Assembly (NCBI GenBank): GCA_001769005.1
Contig: MENE01000134.1
Location: 1-18,194 of the forward strand
From: Bacteroidetes bacterium GWA2_31_9b
GTDB taxonomy: Bacteria; Bacteroidota; Bacteroidia; Bacteroidales; UBA12077
Reading direction: 5' to 3'
DNA: 18,194 nt
The translations under genes were made by a program, and so were the position numbers. Below the pieces are notes generated by a model. It was given only the letters and a program-made list of their open reading frames with translations. It ran no database searches and had not been told where the DNA came from. Below, piece after piece: positions 1-6,188 of this stretch (the stretch's first letter is position 1; each line of letters opens with the position of its first letter).

Positions 1-404
1 GTGTCGTTTTAGGAAAAAATGGTGGCATTTTACCTAAACTAACTTTACCCTTTAGGTTTTATTTAGGTGTTGGATTTGGTAGTGGACTAAATTATTTTTC
101 ATGGATACATATTCTCGACGAAATCAGAGCAATTGATTTTATAATTAATAGTGAAAAACCTTCGGATATATATAATTTAACATCTCCAAATCCAATTGAA
201 ATGAGATATTTAAATAAATCTATTTCAGAAAGGATAAATCGTCCATTTTTGTTTTCTTTACCAGATAAATTTATCAAACTTATTTTTGGAGATATGGCAA
301 AAGAAATGCTGCTTGCTAACCAACGTGTTTTGCCAAATAATTTAATCATCGAAGGATTCATGTTTAATCATGAAACTATTGATACAGCTCTTGCTGATAT
401 ATAA
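1..404 (+). CDS. TIGR01777-family NAD(P)-dependent epimerase/SDR oxidoreductase, C-terminal part (5' truncated)
   Basis: The frame beginning at base 3 is open from the left edge to the TAA at 402-404, so this is the end of a gene that starts outside the window; the ATG at 201 is internal. The visible ~133 residues match the end of the extended SDR family that includes E. coli YfcH and eukaryotic SDR39U1. They show VVLGKNGGILPKL, a glycine-rich GVGFGSG turn, the FSWIHILD segment, YNLTSPNP, and the terminal DUF1731-type region with QRVLPNNLIIEGF. The Rossmann nucleotide-binding part lies upstream and cannot be checked. The reaction is unknown for this family. mnmD follows after 13 nt on the same strand, so the two are probably co-transcribed. 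Family assignment is confident; substrate is not known. Confidence 0.9.
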   Translation, partial: VVLGKNGGILPKLTLPFRFYLGVGFGSGLNYFSWIHILDEIRAIDFIINSEKPSDIYNLTSPNPIEMRYLNKSISERINRPFLFSLPDKFIKLIFGDMAKEMLLANQRVLPNNLIIEGFMFNHETIDTALADI

Positions 405-417
405 ATAACTTAACAAT

Positions 418-1077
418 ATGGCATTGGAGATAAAAAAAACATCAGATGGTTCTACAACCATTTATAATTCTGATTTAAATGAAAATTATCATTCTAGTTT
501 TGGAGCTGTTTCAGAATCAATGCATGTTTTTATTAAAAATGGACTACAACATATAAATAAACTCCAAATAAACATTTTAGAAATTGGTTTTGGAACAGGT
601 TTAAATGCAATTTTAACTTATAAGGCTACCAGAGACTCGAATACAAAAGTAAACTATACTGCATTAGAATTTTACCCATTGGACTTAAAACTTATAAGCA
701 ATTTAAATTTTGTTGATTTTATACAACCATCGCAAAACGAAATATTTACAAAAATGCACGAATGTGAGTGGAATAAAGAAGTTCTTATTCATTCTGATTT
801 TACACTTCATAAAATTATGACTAACTTTAATCAATTTCAATTCAAAAGTTTTTATGATCTGGTTTATTTCGATGCATTTGCACCCGACATTCAGCCTGAA
901 ATGTGGAGCGAAACTAACTTTAAAAAGATTTATAATTCGTTGAACCCAAGTGGTATACTAGTAACCTATAGTGCAAAAGGACTAGTAAAACAAAACCTCC
1001 GAAGTGCAGGATTTACAGTAACAAGGTTAGTTGGAGCTCCCGGAAAAAGGCATATGCTAAGAGCTGAGAAGATATAA
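418..1077 (+). CDS. mnmD: tRNA (5-methylaminomethyl-2-thiouridine)-methyltransferase MnmD, stand-alone form
   Basis: SAM-dependent methyltransferase expected to convert nm5(s2)U to mnm5(s2)U at wobble position 34 of tRNAs, the last step of the MnmEG pathway in the cytoplasm. The 219-residue protein carries the SAM-binding motif EIGFGTG (residues 55-61) and the family's catalytic-region motif DAFAP (152-156) followed by QPEMWSE. It then runs SAKGLVKQNLRSAGFTV and ends in the PGKRHMLRA segment typical of the MnmC N-terminal domain (DUF752/Methyltransf_30). In E. coli this domain is fused to the FAD-dependent MnmC1 oxidase. Here there is no oxidase domain, as is usual in Bacteroidota. The ATG at 418 gives the normal family length and lies 13 nt after the epimerase stop. 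Confidence 0.92.
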   Translation: MALEIKKTSDGSTTIYNSDLNENYHSSFGAVSESMHVFIKNGLQHINKLQINILEIGFGTGLNAILTYKATRDSNTKVNYTALEFYPLDLKLISNLNFVDFIQPSQNEIFTKMHECEWNKEVLIHSDFTLHKIMTNFNQFQFKSFYDLVYFDAFAPDIQPEMWSETNFKKIYNSLNPSGILVTYSAKGLVKQNLRSAGFTVTRLVGAPGKRHMLRAEKI

Positions 1078-1085
1078 TAATAAAT

Positions 1086-1118
1086 GGAATATTGGAATAT
1101 TGGAATATTGGAATATTG
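1086..1118. repeat. Tandem octamer repeat, (GGAATATT)x4
   Basis: Four perfect head-to-tail copies of GGAATATT occupy 1086-1117, plus one extra G. They sit just after the mnmD stop and before the FKBP promoter. There is no room or spacer structure for CRISPR. It is a simple tandem repeat that may vary in copy number between strains. Confidence 0.9.
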
Positions 1119-1192
1119 TATATATAATCTAATGATAAATTAACATTTCAAATCAAACATATCATTTTTTAACATTTTTTAAATCCTGTGTT

Positions 1193-1223
1193 TTTGACAT
1201 TAAAAATAATTTCATCACCTTTG
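1193..1223 (+). promoter_or_regulatory. Probable Bacteroidota-type housekeeping promoter of the FKBP gene
   Basis: TTTG at 1193-1196 is followed by exactly 19 nt and then CACCTTTG at 1216-1223. The known Bacteroidota sigma-ABfr promoter has a -33 TTTG and a -7 TAnnTTTG at about this spacing; only the first base of the -7 box differs. Transcription would start around 1230, giving a leader of about 37 nt before the ATG at 1267. Confidence 0.55.
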
Positions 1224-1266
1224 CAATTCAATTTTAAAAACAAATAAAAACCTAAAAATAAGATTT

Positions 1267-2016
1267 ATGAAAATTACAAATTTTTTATTGCCTGTTTTTG
1301 CATTTGCAATTATTACAACATCATGTGGACAAAAAGTTCCATCAAAAGTTAATTTAAAAGCAGAAATCGATACAGTAAGCTATTGCTTAGGAGTTGATAT
1401 TGGGAACAGCTTAAAAACTGCTAAGTTTGAAAATTTAAATTACGATGCTTTTATTAAAGGTATTGATGATTCTTTTACCGATAAAAAAACAGCATTATCA
1501 GAAGATACTGTTAAAATTCTAATACAAAAATATTTTACAAGTATTAGAAATAAAGCTATAGAAAAAAACCTTACTGATGGCAGAGCATTTTTAGAAGAGA
1601 ATAAAAAACGTGAAGGTGTTATTACTACTGCAAGTGGTTTACAATACGAAATTATTACTGAAGGAACAGGAAAATCTCCTTTAGCAACTAACTTGGTAAA
1701 ATGTCATTATCACGGTACTTTAATTGATGGTACTGTATTTGACAGCTCTGTTGAAAGAGGGGAGCCTGCAGAATTTGTTTTAAACAGAGTTATTCCAGGA
1801 TGGACTGAAGGTTTACAACTAATGAAAGAAGGCGCTAAATATAAATTTTATATACCTACCGAATTAGGTTATGGAACACGTGTTCGACCAGGTGGAAAAA
1901 TCGAAGCAAACATGGCTCTTATTTTTGAAGTGGAACTATTAGAAGTTAAAGAAGCTCCAGCAGAAGAACCAAAGGACTTAAGCTTGAACCAAAAAAGAAC
2001 AATTAAAACAAAATAA
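1267..2016 (+). CDS. FKBP-type peptidyl-prolyl cis-trans isomerase, lipoprotein (FkpA/Mip-like)
   Basis: Catalyses cis-trans isomerisation of X-Pro bonds and probably assists folding of exported proteins. The N-terminus is a lipoprotein signal: hydrophobic stretch 5-18, then the lipobox TTSC with Cys20 as the lipidated residue, so the mature protein is membrane-anchored. Residues ~30-115 form the FKBP_N-like helical dimerisation region (start of it SYCLGVDIG). Residues ~122-228 form the FKBP domain, with the key stretches FDSS, VIPGWTEGLQLMKEGAKY, YIPTELGYG and ALIFEVELL. The usual catalytic/binding aromatic and Asp positions are retained. The tail after ~229 is short, charged and probably disordered. 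It has its own promoter and is followed by a strong hairpin terminator, so it is likely monocistronic. Confidence 0.93.
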   Translation: MKITNFLLPVFAFAIITTSCGQKVPSKVNLKAEIDTVSYCLGVDIGNSLKTAKFENLNYDAFIKGIDDSFTDKKTALSEDTVKILIQKYFTSIRNKAIEKNLTDGRAFLEENKKREGVITTASGLQYEIITEGTGKSPLATNLVKCHYHGTLIDGTVFDSSVERGEPAEFVLNRVIPGWTEGLQLMKEGAKYKFYIPTELGYGTRVRPGGKIEANMALIFEVELLEVKEAPAEEPKDLSLNQKRTIKTK

Positions 2017-2037
2017 ATTGTGTTTATATAATTTTAG

Positions 2038-2066
2038 CAAGCACGTTAAACACGTGCTTGTTTTTA
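2038..2066 (+). terminator. Rho-independent terminator after the FKBP gene
   Basis: A perfect 9-bp stem, CAAGCACGT (2038-2046) with ACGTGCTTG (2052-2060), encloses the loop TAAAC and is followed directly by TTTTTATTT. It begins 21 nt after the FKBP stop codon and separates that gene from the cyclophilin gene. Confidence 0.9.
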
Positions 2067-2085
2067 TTTAAAAATAGTTGAAAAA

Positions 2086-2520
2086 ATGAAAGCAGAAATT
2101 ATAACAGCAAAAGGAACCATGATGGTGAATTTCTTTGAAGAAGATGCACCTGGAACAGTTGCAAATTTTGTAAAATTATCGAAACAAGGATATTACGATG
2201 GATTAACTTTTCATCGGGTGATTCCAAATTTTGTAATTCAGGGCGGTTGTCCTGAGGGCACAGGAATGGGCGGACCAGGTTATACAATTAAATGTGAATT
2301 AACTGGAAACAATCAGTACCACGATCGTGGAGTTCTATCTATGGCTCACGCAGGAAGAAATACCGGAGGTTCACAGTTTTTTATTTGTCACAGTCGCGAA
2401 AATACTCAACATCTTGATCGCAATCATACTTGCTTCGGAAAAGTTTACGAAGGTATTGAAGTAATTGATGCTATTAGACAAGGTGATGTAATCGAAAAAA
2501 TTATTATTCACGAAGAATAG
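2086..2520 (+). CDS. Cyclophilin-type peptidyl-prolyl cis-trans isomerase (PpiB-like, cytoplasmic)
   Basis: A 144-residue single-domain cyclophilin without a signal peptide, so presumably cytoplasmic. It isomerises X-Pro peptide bonds. Conserved active-site features are FHRVIPNFVIQGG (Arg44 equivalent to human CypA Arg55; Gln52 equivalent to Gln63) and MAHAGRNTGGSQFFI. In the segment HLDRNHTCFGKV, His109 occupies the place of CypA Trp121. That is common in bacterial cyclophilins and usually goes with weak cyclosporin binding. The start at 2086 gives the normal family length. The gene begins right after the terminator of a second PPIase from a different fold family; the two isomerases are neighbours but not homologous. 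Confidence 0.93.
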   Translation: MKAEIITAKGTMMVNFFEEDAPGTVANFVKLSKQGYYDGLTFHRVIPNFVIQGGCPEGTGMGGPGYTIKCELTGNNQYHDRGVLSMAHAGRNTGGSQFFICHSRENTQHLDRNHTCFGKVYEGIEVIDAIRQGDVIEKIIIHEE

Positions 2521-2579
2521 ATTTTAATCAGACTCATTCGGGAAATTAAAATCCATACAGAGTCTTAATATATAATACT

Positions 2580-2966
2580 ATGAGTTTCGAAATATCAGGA
2601 AGACTAATTGAAAAATACAGTACAATACAAGTAAGCGACAGGTTTAAAAAACGCGAGTTTGTAATTGAAAGCAATGCTTCTAATGGAGGAATGGAGTTTA
2701 AAGACTTTATTAAATTTCAGCTAACTCAAGACAAATGCAACCTAGTTGATAATATGAATGTGAACGATGAGATAAAAGTTAGTTTCAATATCAGAGGTAA
2801 CAAGTGGGAGAAAGATGGTAAGATTAATTACTTTACTAATCTTGATGCATGGCGTATTGACAAAGTACAACAGCAGAATCAGGGTAGCAATCATGATGAA
2901 ATACCGGCACCATCAATAAACGATATGCCTTTTGAAAGTTCAGAGCCCGATGATTTACCTTTTTAA
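2580..2966 (+). CDS. DUF3127 family OB-fold protein with SSB-like acidic C-terminal tail
   Basis: A 128-residue protein of the Bacteroidota family DUF3127, annotated as OB-fold-like. Residues 1-105 form the conserved part (start FEISGRLIEKY, then KKREFVIE, FIKFQLTQDKC, IRGNKWEKDGKINYFTNLDAWRI). Residues ~106-128 are a flexible, acidic, Pro/Ser-rich linker ending in DDLPF. That end is almost identical to the DDIPF tip by which single-stranded-DNA-binding protein recruits partners. Together these suggest a nucleic-acid-related role, possibly SSB-like, but no activity is established for the family. It lies 59 nt after the cyclophilin stop and is followed by a bidirectional terminator. Confidence 0.85.
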   Translation: MSFEISGRLIEKYSTIQVSDRFKKREFVIESNASNGGMEFKDFIKFQLTQDKCNLVDNMNVNDEIKVSFNIRGNKWEKDGKINYFTNLDAWRIDKVQQQNQGSNHDEIPAPSINDMPFESSEPDDLPF

Positions 2967-2992
2967 AAATGACTAAAATTCAAAATTAAAAG

Positions 2993-3026
2993 TGCCTAAA
3001 ATGATAATCCTGTTTTAGGCATTTTT
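2993..3026. terminator. Bidirectional hairpin terminator between converging genes
   Basis: TGCCTAAAA (2993-3001) pairs with TTTTAGGCA (3013-3021) around an 11-nt loop. The plus strand continues with TTTTT. The minus strand leaves the stem into CTTTTAATTTT. It can therefore end both the DUF3127 transcript and the thioesterase transcript, whose stop codon overlaps the 3' T run. Confidence 0.85.
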
Positions 3027-3753
3027 ATATACCTGCAATCAACCTTGCTTTGCAAACTTCCTTGTCCTGAATATTTTTAAGTGTATAAAAAGTTCCATCA
3101 TTGTTTACTCCATAGAAAACAGAAAACTCATCATTCAATAGCAATTCCAATAAAAAGTTTATTTCAAATTCGGATATTAATTCTGTATGGTTAGAAAAAT
3201 ATGCATCAAGCATCCAACGAACATATGTAGCGTTATTCACGTGTTTATTTACATCGAGGTCGCTCGGATATACTTTTCGCTGATCGTGTTTAAGCAATTC
3301 ATTCGGAATAATTATTTTATCTAATTTAATATCAATCGAATTTTCTTTTAAAAAGTTCTCATGAATAAAATTAAAACTATCAAGCCGTCTTGGCCTTCTT
3401 GATTCGCGATCGAGAATTAGCCACGAAGTTGTTGCACGGCCAATTACTTTATCATCTTTAAAAATAAGAAAATCACGTAAAGCAAAAAATCCATCGGCAC
3501 CTTTAGGCCATGTTTTAATGCTTATTTCATCTTTCCATTCGGGGTACTCATCTATTTGTATCAACACACGAGATAAAACCCAGTATGCATTCTGTTCTTC
3601 GAGATACTCAAATCCAAAATCATTTATACGGGCATTATCCCAGGCACATTCTTGTAAAAAATGGAATAAAGCCTGAAGCGTTAATTTCCCATTCTGATCA
3701 GAATCGTACGATTTTACAGGGAAAGCATATATACTGAAAGGATGTATTAACAT
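3025..3753 (-). CDS. Acyl-[acyl-carrier-protein] thioesterase (FatA/B-like, double hotdog)
   Basis: Hydrolyses acyl-ACP to free fatty acid and ACP in the cytoplasm. The 242 residues match bacterial members of the plant-type acyl-ACP thioesterase family (PF01643). The first hotdog covers ~5-130, with LTLQALFHFLQECAWDN, VLSRVLIQIDEYPEW and the TWPKG and FALRDFLI strands. The second hotdog starts near 155 and contains DLDVNKHVNNATYVRWMLD (165-183). In that segment Asn169 and His171 correspond to the catalytic Asn/His pair of plant FatA/FatB. The length is typical of bacterial members, which lack the plastid transit peptide. It is transcribed away from a GxxExxY cassette and ends at the bidirectional terminator. 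Chain-length preference cannot be read from sequence alone. Confidence 0.9.
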   Translation of the reverse strand: MLIHPFSIYAFPVKSYDSDQNGKLTLQALFHFLQECAWDNARINDFGFEYLEEQNAYWVLSRVLIQIDEYPEWKDEISIKTWPKGADGFFALRDFLIFKDDKVIGRATTSWLILDRESRRPRRLDSFNFIHENFLKENSIDIKLDKIIIPNELLKHDQRKVYPSDLDVNKHVNNATYVRWMLDAYFSNHTELISEFEINFLLELLLNDEFSVFYGVNNDGTFYTLKNIQDKEVCKARLIAGI

Positions 3754-3768
3754 AAAATTAAGTTTTAT

Positions 3769-3810
3769 AAACCACAGAGTTAATTGAGTTTGTCACTGAG
3801 TTACACAGAA
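3769..3810. repeat. Left flank of the GxxExxY cassette (ACCACAGAG-type repeat)
   Basis: ACCACAGAGTT at 3771-3781 is followed by degenerate CACTGAG and ACACAGA units. It is a near-direct copy of the ACCACAGGGTT at 4211-4221 on the other side of the GxxExxY gene. Such CACAGAG-rich low-complexity flanks are commonly seen next to GxxExxY genes. Confidence 0.7.
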
Positions 3811-3814
3811 TAAA

Positions 3815-4186
3815 TCAAAAAATTAAACGCTTAATTCCATTTTTTAACGAAGAAACATTAAAATTTAATAACAATCCTATTTTACAATCTGAAAGTTTTA
3901 AATATGTCAATACCTGTGCCATATGCACGTCATTAAATGCTTCTACTGCTTTAATCTCAACTATTACCCTATTTTCAACTATTAAATCAATTCTATATCC
4001 AATTTCGAGTTTAACTTCTTTATATACTAACGGTAAAGGCTTTTGTTTTTCAACAATTAATCCCTCTTGTTTTAATTCATAAAACAAACATTCTTCGTAT
4101 GCGCTTTCTAAAAGTCCCGGACCAAGAGCCGTATGAACTGTATATGCACATTTTAATATTCGTTCTGTAATTTGATTTATTTCCAT
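3815..4186 (-). CDS. GxxExxY family protein (predicted PD-(D/E)XK-fold)
   Basis: A 123-residue small protein of the GxxExxY family. The signature itself is visible as GLLESAY (residues 24-30). The nuclease-like core follows as YRIDLIVENRVIVEIKA, giving Asp67, Glu77 and Lys79 in PD-(D/E)XK order. It ends in a short basic/hydrophobic segment typical of the family (LLNFNVSSLKNGIKRLIF). The family is widespread and sporadic, its function is unproven, and its genes often sit in repeat-flanked, mobile-looking cassettes. Here ACCACAGAG-type repeats lie on both sides, and it separates the end of the export operon from the thioesterase gene. It is probably a passenger, not a part of either neighbouring unit. 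Nuclease activity is only inferred from the fold motif. Confidence 0.88.
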   Translation of the reverse strand: MEINQITERILKCAYTVHTALGPGLLESAYEECLFYELKQEGLIVEKQKPLPLVYKEVKLEIGYRIDLIVENRVIVEIKAVEAFNDVHMAQVLTYLKLSDCKIGLLLNFNVSSLKNGIKRLIF

Positions 4187-4208
4187 AATCTAATACCTTA
4201 TTTAATAT

Positions 4209-4282
4209 TAACCACAGGGTTTCGCAGAGCTAATTGCTATATCTGTGTTACTCTGAGAAATACTCTGTGACACTCCGTGGTA
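4209..4282. repeat. Right flank of the GxxExxY cassette, itself an imperfect inverted repeat
   Basis: ACCACAGGGTTTCGCAGAG (from 4211) is mirrored by CTCTGTGACACTCCGTGGT (to 4281). The arms pair imperfectly around a ~30-nt centre that contains further CTGTGT/CTCTGAG units. The left arm also repeats the motif found at 3771. The stem could also help end the HlyD transcript, which stops 21 nt upstream of it on the minus strand. Confidence 0.75.
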
Positions 4283-4302
4283 AAAAAACACATAATTGCA
4301 AA

Positions 4303-5610
4303 TTAACTACCAATCTTTGTATTCTTATTTAGAATATATCGCAGAGGTCGAACAATACGTTCAAGCAATCGGAAATCTTCGGTAACAATTTCTGCTGTTC
4401 CTTGCATTTCCTGTTTAAAATCGAGTTTTTGGTTGTAGAAAGTATTTAAACCGTCAGGTAATTCAATTTCAACAGTATAAAAATTATTGTCAGGAACCAT
4501 AGATATTGATTTTACAATACCCTTTACCATACCAAATTCCATGTATGGGTAATTATCGAAGCGAATATTCACATTTTGTCCTACTTTTACCTTACCTGCA
4601 CCCATAAACGAAAGTTGAACTCGTCCAATAATTTCTCCTCCGTTTTCAGGAATAATGGTAAGTATATTTTCTCCTGATTTTACTGATTGATTCTCATTCC
4701 AAAACTTGTTAAAAGTAACTTTCCCATTCGTTGGAGCAAATAAAACATATTGGTATTTCCAGGAATCGATTGCAGACACTAAATTTTCGTATGATTGATT
4801 AATGATTAGTGATTTATCAGAAACTTGCTTATCCGCTTGCAGTTCTAGTTCAGCAATATTCTGCTCAATACTCTGAACCTGAATTTCGGCATTGGTAAGT
4901 GAAATATTCGATTGTTCGTAGCTAAACTGTTTCGACAATAATGCAGATTTTGATTTCTCGAATTCAGCATCGGAGATAAGCTGTTGCTGATGTAAAGTAG
5001 AATCGCGACGATATTGTTTCATTAATAATTCGTATTCCTTTTGTTGCAATCCATTCTGAACTTTTAGATTCTCTGTATATTTTTTATACTGAAGAATTTC
5101 TTTTTTCTGCAAGTTGATTTTTTTCTGATAATAATCAAGACTCACGAATTTATTGTAATCATCCAGATTTTTTAAAAAATCGGCATAAAATGACTGAATA
5201 CTTCCCAGATTAAGGTTTCGCGAGAAATTTTCAAATGATACATTATTAACTGGTGTATTTGGATCAAACAGCTTCAATTGATCATCAACTACCTTAATAT
5301 CATTATAATTAGCAGGATTTTCGATAACTGCCAATACCTGATCCTTTATTACTTCCTGTTGATCGCTCACAAACAGGTTTTGTATTTTACCCGATGCTTT
5401 TGCAAAAACTGGCGCTGGTGGGTTTTGGGTTGTTAAAATAATTTTTGATGAAATAATATCGGGATACTGAAAAAACCAGCTTCCGATAACCAAAACAATT
5501 ACAACACTAAGAATGATAGTAATACCCCAACGCACAATCCATTTTGGGGTTCGGCTTAGTATTTCTTGTACTTCATTTGAACGGAGTTCTATTTTATTAA
5601 TTTCTTCCAT
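4303..5610 (-). CDS. HlyD-family membrane fusion protein (periplasmic adaptor of the PCAT exporter)
   Basis: Periplasmic adaptor linking an inner-membrane ABC exporter to an outer-membrane channel. The 435 residues show a cytoplasmic N-terminus, one TM helix at about 27-48, and a biotinyl-lipoyl half-motif around 68-95 (FAKASGKIQNLFVSDQQEV and IKDQVLAVIE). A long Gln/Leu/Lys-rich coiled-coil hairpin spans roughly 150-275. The second lipoyl half (YVLFAPTNGKVTF) and a beta-barrel region with FMGAGKVKVGQNVNIRFDNYPY follow. This order is standard for HlyD/ComB-like adaptors of bacteriocin and peptide exporters. The matching ABC transporter is encoded upstream on the same strand, but a 23S-IVS-type cassette of ~580 bp now separates the pair. 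No outer-membrane TolC partner lies in the window. Confidence 0.92.
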   Translation of the reverse strand: MEEINKIELRSNEVQEILSRTPKWIVRWGITIILSVVIVLVIGSWFFQYPDIISSKIILTTQNPPAPVFAKASGKIQNLFVSDQQEVIKDQVLAVIENPANYNDIKVVDDQLKLFDPNTPVNNVSFENFSRNLNLGSIQSFYADFLKNLDDYNKFVSLDYYQKKINLQKKEILQYKKYTENLKVQNGLQQKEYELLMKQYRRDSTLHQQQLISDAEFEKSKSALLSKQFSYEQSNISLTNAEIQVQSIEQNIAELELQADKQVSDKSLIINQSYENLVSAIDSWKYQYVLFAPTNGKVTFNKFWNENQSVKSGENILTIIPENGGEIIGRVQLSFMGAGKVKVGQNVNIRFDNYPYMEFGMVKGIVKSISMVPDNNFYTVEIELPDGLNTFYNQKLDFKQEMQGTAEIVTEDFRLLERIVRPLRYILNKNTKIGS

Positions 5611-5624
5611 ACTTCTTTTTTTAA

Positions 5625-5655
5625 AAGCTGCAGTATTCAGTTGCAGTATGCAGTC
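5625..5655. repeat. Left flank of the four-helix-bundle cassette (inverted CTGC-type repeat)
   Basis: GCTGCAGTATTCAGTTGCAG followed by TATGCAGTC. Read on the minus strand this is a run of ACTGCATACTGC-type units. The right flank at 6078-6185 carries the same kind of units on the plus strand, so the two flanks form degenerate inverted repeats around the gene at 5659-6030. Confidence 0.65.
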
Positions 5656-5658
5656 TAA

Positions 5659-6030
5659 TTATTTAGGGATAAATTTTTCAGGATGATCTGCCATTGATCC
5701 TAACATTCTTCCAACTTCTTCATATTCTTTTTCTAATCGTAATTGAATTTCTTTGGAAATGTAATTGCAATCCATTGCAAAATCAAGCCAAACAACTGTT
5801 TCACTTGTCTCAGAATCCGAGTCCGTTATTTTACTTGTAAAGTGTTTAGGATATCGTCTTTTACGATAAGCTTCTGCAATATTAGCACAAACAGCTCTTG
5901 ACGATCTTCTAATCTGATCTGTTAATGAATATTTTTCCTCAACAGGAAATGATTTACTTACTTCAAATATCTCTTTCGCAAGTTGATATGCCTTTTGATA
6001 AACCTTTAACTGTTTAAATCCAAACTCCAT
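5659..6030 (-). CDS. Four-helix bundle protein (23S rRNA intervening-sequence/S23 type)
   Basis: A 123-residue all-helical protein of the S23/IVS family, originally found in intervening sequences of bacterial 23S rRNA genes. Typical features are the opening FKQLKVYQKAYQLAKEIFE, the central IRRSSRAVCANIAEAYRKRR (the family's usual S/A-x-x-AN-IAE-x-x-R core), and the ETVVWLDFAMDCNYIS helix. The length is normal. It is not inside an rRNA gene here; it lies between the PCAT and HlyD genes of one export operon, flanked by CTGC-rich repeats in opposite orientation. Its biochemical role is unknown. I read it as an inserted passenger cassette that happens to share the operon's orientation. Confidence 0.9.
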   Translation of the reverse strand: MEFGFKQLKVYQKAYQLAKEIFEVSKSFPVEEKYSLTDQIRRSSRAVCANIAEAYRKRRYPKHFTSKITDSDSETSETVVWLDFAMDCNYISKEIQLRLEKEYEEVGRMLGSMADHPEKFIPK

Positions 6031-6059
6031 TATCTGTATTATTAAATTTTTAACTTATA

Positions 6060-6187
6060 TACTATATACCTATTGCTTAATGCTGCTGCCTGCTGCCGCT
6101 TTTTACTACCATTGTTTAACCGTTTCCTGTACTGTCTACTGTTGCTTTTTCCACTACAGCCTACTGCCACTGCCTACTACCGCTTTT
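6060..6187. repeat. Right flank of the four-helix-bundle cassette (CTGCCTACTGCC-type low-complexity repeat)
   Basis: About 125 bp of degenerate CTGC, CTACTGCC and TACTGT units, for example TGCTGCTGCCTGCTGCCGC and CTACTGCCACTGCCTACTAC. It starts after the upstream end of the four-helix-bundle gene and runs to within a few bases of the PCAT stop codon. The base composition (C/T-rich, no G runs) differs sharply from the AT-rich neighbours. Confidence 0.75.
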
Positions 6188-6188
6188 A

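Noticed and set aside
92..361. Minus-strand frame antisense to the epimerase end
   Set aside because: It lies fully opposite a well-supported coding region and shows no family features.
201..404. Short gene starting at the ATG at 201
   Set aside because: The same frame is open back to the window edge and the upstream residues match the epimerase family, so this ATG is internal to a truncated gene.
1086..1118. CRISPR array
   Set aside because: The repeat unit is only 8 bp and directly tandem, with no spacers and no cas genes in the window.
2521..2552. Hairpin ATTTTAAT/ATTAAAAT after the cyclophilin gene as terminator
   Set aside because: The stem is 8 A-T pairs only with a 16-nt loop and no following T run; it is too weak to call.
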